In this document: positions 42,215-51,290 of the stretch, in pieces
Layout of the letters: each line of letters begins with the position of its first letter
Position numbering within the stretch: the stretch's first letter is position 1
DNA from: Arcanobacterium pinnipediorum
GTDB taxonomy: Bacteria > Actinomycetota > Actinomycetes > Actinomycetales > Actinomycetaceae
Assembly (NCBI RefSeq): GCF_023973165.1
Contig: NZ_CP099547.1
Span: forward strand, 806,001 to 870,000
Reading direction: 5' to 3'
Length of the DNA stretch: 64,000 nt
Program-made: the position numbers and the translations under genes
The notes under the pieces: generated by a model
What the model saw: only the letters and a program-made list of their open reading frames with translations
What the model was told of the DNA's origin: nothing
Database searches by the model: none

Positions 42215-43945
42215 TTACAAACCAAGTTCTCCAGCAAAATCTGCTTCTTCTAGACGCATCTTTACATCGCGTAAGAAACGGGATGCATCTGCGCCATCGA
42301 CGATGCGGTGATCATAGGAGATGGAAAGGTAGCACTTAGAACGGATAGAAATGACGTCATTTCCGTCCTGATCTTGTACCACTCCTGGAGCCTTGAAAAT
42401 AGCTCCGGTACCCATGATCGCAACGTTGGGCTGGTTGATGATCGGGGTATCAAAGAGAGCTCCGATTGACCCGGTGTTGGTGATGGTAAAGGTGGAACCA
42501 GATAGTTCATCTGAACCAATCTTGCCATCTCGGGTTCGGGCTGCCAGATCGCCGACGGCCTTTGAGATGCCAGCGATGTTAAGATCTCCAGCATTCTTGA
42601 TAACTGGAACGAAAAGTCCCTTAGGCGTATCGACAGCAATACCTACGTGCTCGACATTGTGATAGACAATCTCGTTACCTTCCACGGAGGAGTTGATGAT
42701 CGGGTGAGCCTTGAGAGCTTCGGTGGCAGCTTGGATGAAGAATGGTAAGAAGGTTAGCTTAACGCCTTCGCGAGCCAAGAAGCCATCTTTGGCAGCAGCG
42801 CGTAGTTTGACGATCTTAGTAACATCGACTTCCATGACTGTAGTGAGCTGTGCCGAGGTTTCGAGCGATTCGATCATGCGCTTGGCGATCGTCTTGCGCA
42901 AACCGGTCATCTTCTGACGAGTGCCGCGCTTTGAAGCAGCATCTTGAGCCTTGGAGGCAATTGCTGACTTTACAGAACTGGATTGAGCTGGTGCGCTCGG
43001 GGTAGCTGTTGCTGGGCTGGTTACCTGAGCAGCTGCTTGAGCGGCAGCCTGAGCGGCAGCTTGAGCGGCAGCTTCAATATCTTGTCGCCGGATCCGGTTG
43101 CCCACTCCAGTGCCAGTAACTGTTTGCAGATCGACGCCGAGTTCCTTGGCAAGTTTGCGCACAATTGGAGTTACATACGAGGATTTGCCATCTTCAGGGC
43201 TGGCCGCAACTGGACTTGCAACAGCCGGTGCTGGGGTAGCTGCAGGTGCAGGGGCAGCAGCCGGTGCTGGGGTAGCAGCTGGTGCTGGGGCTGGTTCTGG
43301 AGCAGATTGCGGTGCCGAAACAGGTTCAGCCGGGCTAGATCCGCCAATTACTGCAAGAACAGTACCTACTTCAACAGTCTCATCTTCTTGGACGATGATT
43401 TGTGACAAAACACCTGCAGCTGGAGCTGGAACCTCTGTATCGACCTTATCGGTAGACACTTCAACAATAGGCTCATCTTCTTCAACAGTGTCTCCGACTT
43501 GCTTCAGCCACGTGGTGACAGTGCCTTCGTTAACTGATTCGCCTAGTGCTGGCATCACAACATTGGTGCCCGCATCCGAACCGCCCGCAGGAGCTGGATC
43601 TTGACGCGGTGGTGCTTGTTCTTCAGCTTGCTCTTGTGGCAGTGGCTCTGCGCCTTCTCCCGAACCATCATTAGCTGCTGGCATAGCTGAGTTAGCATCG
43701 GATCCCGAACCATCACCAATATAACCGAGAACGGTACCAACATCGACGGTTTCGTCTTCATTGACGACGATCTTTTCAAGAGTTCCAGAAGCAGGTGCTG
43801 GAACTTCAGTATCTACCTTATCGGTGGACACTTCGACAATAGGTTCATCAACTTCAACATATTCACCAACTTGCTTGAGCCAGGTGGTAACTGTTCCTTC
43901 ATTGACAGATTCGCCCAACGCGGGCATTTTGATTTCTTCAGACAT
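42215..43945 (-). CDS. sucB: Dihydrolipoamide acyltransferase E2 with two lipoyl domains
   Basis: 576-residue core of a 2-oxoacid dehydrogenase complex. Two lipoyl domains (about residues 1-75 and 130-205) each carry EVSTDKVDTEVPAP with the lipoylated Lys. Ala/Pro linkers join them to a peripheral-subunit-binding domain (YVTPIVRKLAKELGVDL), an Ala/Gln-rich linker and the catalytic domain ending in SYDHRIVDGADASRFL (catalytic His). Databases usually name this the succinyltransferase, but with aceE in the window and no sucA beside it, service in pyruvate dehydrogenase is likely, as in related actinobacteria. Confidence 0.93.
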   Translation of the reverse strand: MSEEIKMPALGESVNEGTVTTWLKQVGEYVEVDEPIVEVSTDKVDTEVPAPASGTLEKIVVNEDETVDVGTVLGYIGDGSGSDANSAMPAANDGSGEGAEPLPQEQAEEQAPPRQDPAPAGGSDAGTNVVMPALGESVNEGTVTTWLKQVGDTVEEDEPIVEVSTDKVDTEVPAPAAGVLSQIIVQEDETVEVGTVLAVIGGSSPAEPVSAPQSAPEPAPAPAATPAPAAAPAPAATPAPAVASPVAASPEDGKSSYVTPIVRKLAKELGVDLQTVTGTGVGNRIRRQDIEAAAQAAAQAAAQAAAQVTSPATATPSAPAQSSSVKSAIASKAQDAASKRGTRQKMTGLRKTIAKRMIESLETSAQLTTVMEVDVTKIVKLRAAAKDGFLAREGVKLTFLPFFIQAATEALKAHPIINSSVEGNEIVYHNVEHVGIAVDTPKGLFVPVIKNAGDLNIAGISKAVGDLAARTRDGKIGSDELSGSTFTITNTGSIGALFDTPIINQPNVAIMGTGAIFKAPGVVQDQDGNDVISIRSKCYLSISYDHRIVDGADASRFLRDVKMRLEEADFAGELGL

Positions 43946-43960
43946 GTGATACTCCCTGTC

Positions 43961-45337
43961 TCAGTTATGGGTATGGAGTGGTTTGCCAGCGAGAGCGAGA
44001 ACTGCCTCACCTAGAGATTCATTTTGACTTGGGTGAGCATGGATAAGGCCATCAAAGTCTTCGGGGAATGCTTCCCAAGCTACCATCAGTTCGCCTTCAC
44101 CGACCTGCTCACCCATACGAGCGCCGATAGCATGGAATCCAACAATAGGACCATTCTTTTCGCGAACCAATTTAACGAAGCCAGTCGTACCAAGCATCTG
44201 GGATTTACCATTACCCGCAAGATTAAACTCAGCAACTTCGATGTTCTCTTTACCGTATTTTTCCTCGGCCTTGGGCTGGCTTAACCCAACAGAAGAGATT
44301 TCTGGATCACAGAATGTCACCTTCGGAATAAGGTTTTCATCAATAACCTTAGGATTCATTCCAGCGATTTCCTCTGCAACAAACAATCCATGGAGGAAAC
44401 CACGGTGGGCGAGCTGGACACCTGGCACGATGTCACCAACGGCGTAAATATTGCCAACTCCGGTGTGTAGGCGCTCATTAGTTATCACGAAATCGCGATC
44501 AAGCTTAATTCCTTGTTCCGCATAACCTAAGTTTTGGGTTGCCGGACCGCGACCGATAGCAATCAGGAGAAGATCGGCGTCGAACTGCTTGCCATCTTGG
44601 GTAAAGACGTGAACGCCATTATCATCTTCTTCAACACGATCAAACATCGTCTTGGTCTTGAAGGTGATCTTGCGCTTGCGGAATTGGCGCTCCAACATCT
44701 TAGAGATTGCCGGATCTTCGTTAGGAACAAGCCGGTCAAGTCCTTCAATAATCGTGACTTCGGTACCGAAAGATGCCCACACGGAAGCAAATTCTACACC
44801 GATGACACCGCCACCAAGGACGACGACCGATTTAGGAACGTAATCTAGTTGCAACGCCTGCTCAGAGGTGATAACTCGATCAGTAATGGTCTGACCGATC
44901 GTCTTTGAGTAGGAGCCGGAAGCTAGCACAATATTTTTACCCTTGAGTCGGCGACCATTAACTTCAACGGTATCTTGTGAAACGAGGCGTCCCCAGCCAT
45001 GAACTGTTTCAACACCACGAGTATCAATCAGGCCAGTTAAGCCTTTATACATTTTCTCAATGACGCCATCTTTATATGAATTAAGCGCATTCATATCGAT
45101 GCCGTCAAAGCTACCCATGATTCCAATGTGTGCACCATCGCGTAGTTCATCAGCGACTTCTGCGACATGGAGGAGGGCTTTGGTTGGAATGCACCCGCGA
45201 TGTAAACAGGTACCGCCCACCTTATCACCTTCGACTAATGCGACCGATAGTCCGAGTTGTGCGGCTCGCATTGCTGTTGCGTAACCGCCCGAACCTGCTC
45301 CGAGAACGACGACGTCGTATTCTTGAGTATCTGACAC
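43961..45337 (-). CDS. lpdA: Dihydrolipoyl dehydrogenase (E3)
   Basis: 458-residue FAD enzyme that reoxidises the dihydrolipoyl arms of E2 and makes NADH. FAD motif GAGSGGYATAMRAAQLG, redox-active cysteines in GGTCLHRGCIPTKAL, NAD motif VLGGGVIGVEFASVWASFG, and the C-terminal HAHPSQNESLGEA with the catalytic His-Glu pair. It lies 15 bp before the E2 gene. GGGAGAGG precedes the ATG. Confidence 0.97.
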   Translation of the reverse strand: MSDTQEYDVVVLGAGSGGYATAMRAAQLGLSVALVEGDKVGGTCLHRGCIPTKALLHVAEVADELRDGAHIGIMGSFDGIDMNALNSYKDGVIEKMYKGLTGLIDTRGVETVHGWGRLVSQDTVEVNGRRLKGKNIVLASGSYSKTIGQTITDRVITSEQALQLDYVPKSVVVLGGGVIGVEFASVWASFGTEVTIIEGLDRLVPNEDPAISKMLERQFRKRKITFKTKTMFDRVEEDDNGVHVFTQDGKQFDADLLLIAIGRGPATQNLGYAEQGIKLDRDFVITNERLHTGVGNIYAVGDIVPGVQLAHRGFLHGLFVAEEIAGMNPKVIDENLIPKVTFCDPEISSVGLSQPKAEEKYGKENIEVAEFNLAGNGKSQMLGTTGFVKLVREKNGPIVGFHAIGARMGEQVGEGELMVAWEAFPEDFDGLIHAHPSQNESLGEAVLALAGKPLHTHN

Positions 45338-45632
45338 TTACCTCTCCCTCGAGTTGCAGTTAGGACTCTCGTGAGCCCCTTCCCTTAGGTATATTGTCCC
45401 ACTTCGTAAGAGATATTGCTCATTTATACGCGGGGTAATTACGTAATGAACGTTACGTGTGAAATTTTGGTCTCTAGCTTGACTCGTGTTTACTTGAGGA
45501 AGCTTTTCTCTGACGGAAATCTCTCGATACGCCACGCATATCAGTCCTATTACGTACTGACAATCGAGTTTGGGTGGACGGATGAAATTTTTGTGCGAAC
45601 AATTTTCTCCGCTACTGCATACAATAGATGTC
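45338..45632. other. Divergent spacer upstream of lpdA
   Basis: 295 bp without a gene. It contains an 18-bp inverted repeat (ACGTAA-TGAACG-TTACGT, 45441-45458), about 105 bp upstream of the lpdA start, and the leaderless promoter of the gene at 45633 (TACAAT ending 7 nt before the ATG). Confidence 0.5.
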
Positions 45633-45950
45633 ATGGTGTGGTTTTTTGGAAAATCTAAGCGTTCGCAAACAAAGCAAGCCCGAAACGAAACGTATGCACA
45701 TTTTGCTGAATTTGTGCGTTCACGAGAAGGTGTGGCAGCTTACTATGAAGAAGCCACTACCCGTAACCCCGCATCGATTGTGCTTGTGGCCTCCGATGGG
45801 GAATGGACCAGACGAAAAGTCCCCGATTTATCGGCTGCGAAAACCTTGTGTGCCGACCTAGGGATAGCGCTCTACGACGTCGCGCACAGCGGATATCCGC
45901 GGGCTATGCGGGAATGGACAGTTAAAAACCCCGGATCTAACCGGAGGTAA
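45633..45950 (+). CDS. Conserved hypothetical protein
   Basis: 105-residue soluble protein with a basic start (VWFFGKSKRSQTKQARNET), an aromatic helix region and PASIVLVASDGEWTRRKVPD in the middle. No known domain is recognised. The ATG lies 7 nt after TACAAT, so a leaderless mRNA is likely; longer in-frame extension to 45570 is considered non-coding. A long hairpin follows. Confidence 0.65.
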   Translation: MVWFFGKSKRSQTKQARNETYAHFAEFVRSREGVAAYYEEATTRNPASIVLVASDGEWTRRKVPDLSAAKTLCADLGIALYDVAHSGYPRAMREWTVKNPGSNRR

Positions 45951-46034
45951 TAACCTAACCGAGGCGTTTGCATGCCTCATCTCAATAGTATAGTGACGAG
46001 CGAGTTGCGAGGTTTTAGAGCTTTCAAATATAGC

Positions 46035-46080
46035 TGATGGGGGTTGAAGTAGCAATACATTGCTACTTCAACCCCCATCA
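46035..46080. terminator. Long perfect hairpin between convergent genes
   Basis: A 22-bp perfect stem with a 2-nt loop (arm TGATGGGGGTTGAAGTAGCA plus AT) lies between the hypothetical gene and pepA, which converge. It probably ends transcription from both sides, though no long T run is present. Confidence 0.7.
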
Positions 46081-46138
46081 GGTCAAGGTTAGGCATTTTA
46101 ATGACAATTCATACGTGCACTAACCTGTGAGATGTTGC

Positions 46139-47563
46139 TTAACGGTTGATATGTTCAACCAGGGTGCGAAGCATGACTCCGGTAGCGCCCTTGGGCTGAT
46201 AACCCCACTCAGATTCACGGTTAAAGGATGGGCCAGCGATATCAATATGAGCCCACGGAGTATCACCAACAAATTCTTTTAAGAATAAGCCAGCAACAAG
46301 CATGCCACCAAAGCGCGAACCAGAATTCTTCATGTCTGCACAATCGGAGTCAAGTGAAGAACGCAATTCTTGTGGCAATGGCATAGCCCAAGCCGGTTCA
46401 CCGGCGCGATCAGCTGCCGCTACCACGCTGCTGCGAACGTCATCACTACCCATGATTCCAGTTGTGCGATTACCCAATGCCACCATTTGAGCACCAGTAA
46501 GGGTGGCAATATCGATAATTTCATCTGGATTTTCTTCGCAACTCATAATCAGACCGTCAGCCATCACAAGGCGACCTTCAGCATCAGTATTATTGATTTC
46601 AACCGATAGTCCATTGCGGTAGACGATGACATCATCGGGGCGACCAGCACTACCTGAAACCATATTTTCAGCTAGACATAACCACGCAACTACCTTGCGC
46701 TTAACACCAAGTTTGGCGGCAGCAATTGCGGCATACAAAACAGTTGCCGCACCGGTCATATCGGTCTTCATCTCGGTGATTGCAGTTGATGGCTTCAAGC
46801 TGTAACCACCGGTATCGAAGGTAATTCCCTTGCCAACAAGCGCCGTAAACCCGTGCGCATCGCTAGGATTGTATTCCACGCGCACCAAGCGAGGCGCACT
46901 AGCAGAGCCACGGCCAACTTGCAACAAACCGTTGAGTTTTTCAGCTTCTAAGGCTTGTTCGTCGAAAACAGTCACGCTCAGCCCGGCTTCGCGAGCAACT
47001 TTTTCAGCCTCTTGAGCGAAAGTGACCGGGTTCAGGTAGTTCGGCGTCGTGTTTTCTAAATCGCGCACCGCATTAACTGCTTCGGACAAAATAAGTGCTC
47101 GGTCAAGCACCTGCGAAGAACCAAAGTCAGAGACAACCTCAACTCGTGTAACACGGGCCTTAGCTGGCTTCTTGTAGGCGTCAAAGACGTATCCACCAAG
47201 ATGTGCGCCCTCAACGATTGCACCGGCCTGGGCTGCGCTGGTATGTGGCAAACAAATAGTTATCGCCTCGCGCCCAGCACTGGCTCGTAGCGCGGCACCA
47301 GCCATGTGACGAAGGGATTCGGTTTCATGCTCAGTGCATAGCCCAACAGCTATGACTATTTTTGTTTCATCGGCTGGATTGACGATAGCCAATGTGGATA
47401 GTGGTTTAGCCGAAAAATCGAGAGTGGTTAGCGCCTGGGTAATGCGCTGTGCAAAACCTTCCTCGACTGGGGAAACAACTAAGATGGCGTCGTCTTTTTT
47501 AGTCACTGCGACGACGATATTGTTATGGAGATCGAGATCAGAAATAAAATGATAAGTAGTCAT
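46139..47563 (-). CDS. pepA: Leucyl aminopeptidase (M17)
   Basis: 474-residue two-metal aminopeptidase. The C-terminal catalytic domain has LVGKGITFDTGGYSLKP (metal ligand Asp and catalytic Lys), MKTDMTGAATVLYA, and the family signature NTDAEGRLVMADGL. ATG at 47563 lies 6 nt after TATGAT with no Shine-Dalgarno, so probably leaderless; the in-frame extension to 47599 would put the start upstream of its own promoter. Confidence 0.95.
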   Translation of the reverse strand: MTTYHFISDLDLHNNIVVAVTKKDDAILVVSPVEEGFAQRITQALTTLDFSAKPLSTLAIVNPADETKIVIAVGLCTEHETESLRHMAGAALRASAGREAITICLPHTSAAQAGAIVEGAHLGGYVFDAYKKPAKARVTRVEVVSDFGSSQVLDRALILSEAVNAVRDLENTTPNYLNPVTFAQEAEKVAREAGLSVTVFDEQALEAEKLNGLLQVGRGSASAPRLVRVEYNPSDAHGFTALVGKGITFDTGGYSLKPSTAITEMKTDMTGAATVLYAAIAAAKLGVKRKVVAWLCLAENMVSGSAGRPDDVIVYRNGLSVEINNTDAEGRLVMADGLIMSCEENPDEIIDIATLTGAQMVALGNRTTGIMGSDDVRSSVVAAADRAGEPAWAMPLPQELRSSLDSDCADMKNSGSRFGGMLVAGLFLKEFVGDTPWAHIDIAGPSFNRESEWGYQPKGATGVMLRTLVEHINR

Positions 47564-47647
47564 ATATCTATCATAAGAGTCAGTCCAGCATATTGGCATG
47601 CTGGACTGAGTCTTTGACGCGATTCAAAGATCACGTTTGGTACTAAG

Positions 47648-48316
47648 CTATCTGGTTTTGCGAGCTGCTTTGGCTGCCTGATAATCTTCTTTGCTACTGC
47701 CAGCAGGGAATTCTCCCCGCTTGACTTGTGGGGAGGGCAGGCGCCAGCGAGGCATATACATTCCTCGCGAAAACATTTGCATGGAAAACCCGGAAGGAAT
47801 CTCATCTGCGCCGAATTTGTGCGTTGCAAGAATCTTGGCTTTGCGTACGATCCATATCAGCTGTAGGACCATGATGACGAAGACGATATACAACCCGATT
47901 GTCGCACCAACGGCGACCTGCGGCCAATATGACATAAACACCGCGAGTAGGAGCAAAGGAATAATCAGCGGCATAAACCATTGCCCCCACGGTGCGGCGG
48001 CATCAATATAGTCTCGACCCCAGCGCCGGACGCGACCCCGATGAGCCGGAGGCATGTTCTTCTCATCACCCGTTCGCATAGCAGTTTGTTGCCGGTAGTA
48101 CAATTCATTACTTTTTGCGCGATTCTCGGCTCGGAGTTTCTTCTTTTCTTCTTTTGACAGCGCAGAGGTCGATGCCACGATAGGGCGCTGACGAGCTCGT
48201 TGGGCTTCTTTTCGGCGCGGGGTAGGACCACCTTTCGGCGGCGTATACCCTTTTTCTTGTGGCACAGTAACGGTCTGCGGAGATTGCTGAGTTGAGTCTT
48301 TTTTGTGACCGAACAC
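47648..48316 (-). CDS. DUF3043 family membrane protein
   Basis: 222-residue actinobacterial protein of unknown function. A highly basic, low-complexity N-terminal half (KGGPTPRRKEAQRARQRP) is followed by GRDYIDAAAPWGQWFMPLI, two membrane helices, and a C-terminal PRWRLPSPQVKRGEFP. The GTG at 48316 (MFGHKKDS) is chosen because family members usually start MFG and a GAAGGA lies 7 nt upstream; an in-frame GTG at 48331 is the alternative. Confidence 0.9.
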   Translation of the reverse strand: MFGHKKDSTQQSPQTVTVPQEKGYTPPKGGPTPRRKEAQRARQRPIVASTSALSKEEKKKLRAENRAKSNELYYRQQTAMRTGDEKNMPPAHRGRVRRWGRDYIDAAAPWGQWFMPLIIPLLLLAVFMSYWPQVAVGATIGLYIVFVIMVLQLIWIVRKAKILATHKFGADEIPSGFSMQMFSRGMYMPRWRLPSPQVKRGEFPAGSSKEDYQAAKAARKTR

Positions 48317-48393
48317 GAATAAATCCTTCACACTAAATGAAATTCCATCGCCTACTCTACCGGGTTTTCGGTCTTAGGCGGTAGTCTAGGAGT

Positions 48394-49740
48394 ATGGATA
48401 CGCAAAAGATTACTTCCCGCGTGGATAACGCGATGCCTCATGTTCTAGCTGAGCTCAAAGATTTTGTTGCAATACCGTCTATCTCGGCGTCAGCTTTTGA
48501 TCAATCGACGATGGATACCTCGGCTCAATGGATCGCCCAGCGAGTTAAAGATCTCGGTTTAGAAACTGAGGTTATTAAGCTACATACCCCATCAGGTCTT
48601 GTGGGTCGGCCAGCCATTTTAGCTTCCCGCCCATCCCAACCTGGAAAACCAACGATTTTGCTCTATGCCCATCACGATGTCCAGCCGGTGGGTGAGGAGT
48701 CGGAATGGGATTCACAGCCGTTTGTGGCAGTGGAAAAAGATGGACGGCTCTACGGGCGTGGCACAGCTGACGATAAAGCCGGTGTTTTGGTTCATTTAGC
48801 TGCCATCGAAGCAGCCGATCCCGGGGTGGGGATTCGCCTGTTTATCGAAGGTGAGGAAGAGATCGGCTCCCCAACGTTCTCCGATTTTTTAACTGAGTAT
48901 CGCGAAAAGCTCGAAGCTGATGTCATCGTCGTTGCCGATTCATCGAACTGGAGTGTCGGTAAGCCTTCATTGACGACGTCGTTGCGTGGAGTTGTGCGCC
49001 TTGACGTTAAAGTTTCTGTGCTCGACCACGCACTGCACTCAGGTTTTTTCGGCGGTCCGGTACTCGACGCCGTCGTCGTCGCTTCGCGATTGATCGCAAC
49101 CTTACACGATGAAGATGGTAACGTCGCTGTTGCTGGGCTAGTTCAAGACGATTCGACCGACGTCGATTATCCTGAAGCTGATTTCCGGCGCGACGCCGGG
49201 CTCCTAGATGGCATTGAGCTTGCCGGGTCTGGATCGATTACTTCTCGACTGTGGACCAAGCCCGCAATTTCAGTCATCGGCATGGATATTACGCCAGTAG
49301 ATGTGGCTTCTAATACCATTATTCCATCGGTGGATATGCTCATTTCGATGCGCGTTGCGCCCGGGCAAGATTCCATGGAAGCGGGCGAAATGCTTGCACA
49401 GCATCTACGAGATCACGTCCCGTTCGGTGCTCATATTGAAGTCTTGGTTGCTGAAGCCGGATCTGCGTTCTTGGCGCGAGAGTCAAGCCAGGTAACTGAC
49501 ATTGCACGTTGGGCGCTTAAAGAGGCTTGGGATGGCACTGATCCAGTTGACATCGGACAAGGCGGATCCATTCCATTTATTGCAGACCTTGCCGAAATGT
49601 TCCCTCAAGCTCAGATCCTTGTTACTGGAATTGAAGATCCGGATACTCGCGCGCATTCTGCCAACGAATCCTTGCATTTAGGTGATTTTAGGAATGCCAT
49701 CGTCGCCGAAGCTCTCTTGTTGTCCCGACTAGGTGAGTAG
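48394..49740 (+). CDS. M20-family dipeptidase
   Basis: 448-residue zinc-dependent peptidase. Metal ligands are visible in ILLYAHHDVQPVG (His, Asp), YGRGTADDKAGVLVHLAA (bridging Asp), FIEGEEEIGS (catalytic Glu and ligand Glu) and VVADSSNW; the dimerisation lid domain lies between. It probably cleaves small peptides in the cytoplasm. The ATG follows TAGTCT by 6 nt; AGGAG between them could also act as a ribosome site. The next gene starts at the base after its stop. Confidence 0.92.
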   Translation: MDTQKITSRVDNAMPHVLAELKDFVAIPSISASAFDQSTMDTSAQWIAQRVKDLGLETEVIKLHTPSGLVGRPAILASRPSQPGKPTILLYAHHDVQPVGEESEWDSQPFVAVEKDGRLYGRGTADDKAGVLVHLAAIEAADPGVGIRLFIEGEEEIGSPTFSDFLTEYREKLEADVIVVADSSNWSVGKPSLTTSLRGVVRLDVKVSVLDHALHSGFFGGPVLDAVVVASRLIATLHDEDGNVAVAGLVQDDSTDVDYPEADFRRDAGLLDGIELAGSGSITSRLWTKPAISVIGMDITPVDVASNTIIPSVDMLISMRVAPGQDSMEAGEMLAQHLRDHVPFGAHIEVLVAEAGSAFLARESSQVTDIARWALKEAWDGTDPVDIGQGGSIPFIADLAEMFPQAQILVTGIEDPDTRAHSANESLHLGDFRNAIVAEALLLSRLGE

Positions 49741-50823
49741 ATGAATATCGTTTTAGTGGCCACAGCGCTTCCGGGGTGTGAACCGGACGCTGTGGCCAAT
49801 GCGGCGATTTCTGGATGGGGGAAAGCACGACCGGCAGATAACATCTCCATCATCATGGCCTCTGACGGAGAGCTCGTAGCACATGTGGGTACCGGCTTGT
49901 CACGAGTATTCCAGCACGATCATATTGATGCGCAAGCGATCGAATACCTCGATAATGATGGTCCGCGTCGAATATTGTGGACTTCTCGAACCGACCGTCG
50001 TGGTCTTATCGATCTTGCTGAAGCAGCCACATGGGAAGGAGTAAGTGATCCGCGTGGCTCTTCTCGCTTCCTTGCTCAAGATATTTTCCGAGCTCTGGAT
50101 ATGGGCTTAGATGAACTCCACATTCATCTTCCAGCCTTTATGTCTGGTTCTGATATCGGTCGCGGGCTACTCGAAGGACTAAGTGGGGTAGAACTTGAGT
50201 GGGATAGTGATAAGTTGCGACTTCGTGAGGCTGTTGACCAAGCTCGGCGTGCCATTGGTTCGTTGCGTTTAGTGGTCTCCTACTCCTATGGTCTTGAGTT
50301 ATCTGGCTTTGATGGCTTAGCTCACGCCTGGCAAAAAGCAGGACTCGATCCCAGCATTGCGCAAAGGTTCCACAACGACGTCGCCCAATACGTCCATCAT
50401 CTCCAGCGTCTACGCGCGCAGTGGGATCTGACAGCAACTACCCACGGTATTCACCGTTACGACGTCGATGGCGTCGGTGGTGGGCTGGGCCTTGTTTTTT
50501 CATTACTGCGAGCTCAGCTCCATCTAGTAGGGCAAAACCTTGTTTTCCCTCACGAAACGGCTGATCTCTATGTTTATGTGACCAACTCGGTAGGTCTGCA
50601 TATCCCTAGTGGGGTTTCAGCGATGAGTCAGCAAGCCGAACACAGTGGCAGTCCAGCTATCTTAGTTGTCTGCCAAAGTCAGCTGTTGCGAGCCGAGCTA
50701 GCACGCCTAGGTTTGCACGGAATGTATCGCTTAGAGGCCACCAGAGATGACCTGGTTCTCTACCATGACGATATTGCCAATTTATTTACCCGGTTAGCTA
50801 CCACATGGGGATGGGACGTATAG
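49741..50823 (+). CDS. Divergent glycerate-kinase-like protein
   Basis: 360-residue protein resembling type-2 glycerate kinases (GlxK/GarK). The N-terminal DAVANAAISGWGKARPADNISIIMASDGE matches their helix plus substrate loop in layout, and DVDGVGGGLGLVFSLLRAQL matches the glycine-rich GAAGGLG region. The usual PDSFKGS start is replaced by ATALPGCEPD, so activity is doubtful. It begins immediately after the dipeptidase stop and is probably co-translated with it. Assignment is tentative. Confidence 0.6.
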   Translation: MNIVLVATALPGCEPDAVANAAISGWGKARPADNISIIMASDGELVAHVGTGLSRVFQHDHIDAQAIEYLDNDGPRRILWTSRTDRRGLIDLAEAATWEGVSDPRGSSRFLAQDIFRALDMGLDELHIHLPAFMSGSDIGRGLLEGLSGVELEWDSDKLRLREAVDQARRAIGSLRLVVSYSYGLELSGFDGLAHAWQKAGLDPSIAQRFHNDVAQYVHHLQRLRAQWDLTATTHGIHRYDVDGVGGGLGLVFSLLRAQLHLVGQNLVFPHETADLYVYVTNSVGLHIPSGVSAMSQQAEHSGSPAILVVCQSQLLRAELARLGLHGMYRLEATRDDLVLYHDDIANLFTRLATTWGWDV

Positions 50824-50898
50824 CTCATAGCGTATTAGTGGAATCATTGTGCGTGAGCCGATAACCTTAACCATGTCTATCTTTAATTGGAGGAAAAG

Positions 50899-51240
50899 AT
50901 GAGTGAAATTGCTACCCACGCTGTTAGCCTCACCGATGTTGCTGCTGCAAAAGTTAAATCACTTCTAGAACAAGAAGGCCGCGATGATCTGCGTCTTCGT
51001 GTTGCAGTTCAGCCCGGTGGCTGTTCTGGACTGATGTATCAGCTCTACTTCGATGAGCGATTGCTAGATGGCGATGCGCTACGTGATTTCGACGGCGTTG
51101 AAGTCGTGGTCGATCGAATGTCGGTACCGTATCTCGATGGAGCTACCATCGATTTTGCTGATTCTATTGAGCGTCAGGGTTTCACGATTGATAATCCGAA
51201 TGCCCAAGGCTCATGTGCGTGCGGTGAATCGTTCCACTGA
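50899..51240 (+). CDS. erpA: Iron-sulfur cluster insertion protein, IscA/ErpA type
   Basis: 113-residue A-type carrier that hands Fe-S clusters to apoproteins. The three cluster cysteines are present: GGCSGLMYQ and the C-terminal GSCACGESF. The LTDVAAAKVKSLLEQEG start and SVPYLDGATIDFADS segment are standard. ATG at 50899 with GGAGG upstream. Confidence 0.94.
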   Translation: MSEIATHAVSLTDVAAAKVKSLLEQEGRDDLRLRVAVQPGGCSGLMYQLYFDERLLDGDALRDFDGVEVVVDRMSVPYLDGATIDFADSIERQGFTIDNPNAQGSCACGESFH

Positions 51241-51290
51241 GGTCTTGGCCTTGTGGAATAGATCCTGTACGCCTTTTAAAGGAGTAAGTT

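Noticed and set aside
42983..43405. Cys/Ser-rich plus-strand frame opposite the E2 gene
   Set aside because: It is the complement of the Ala/Pro linker repeats of E2; composition explains it.
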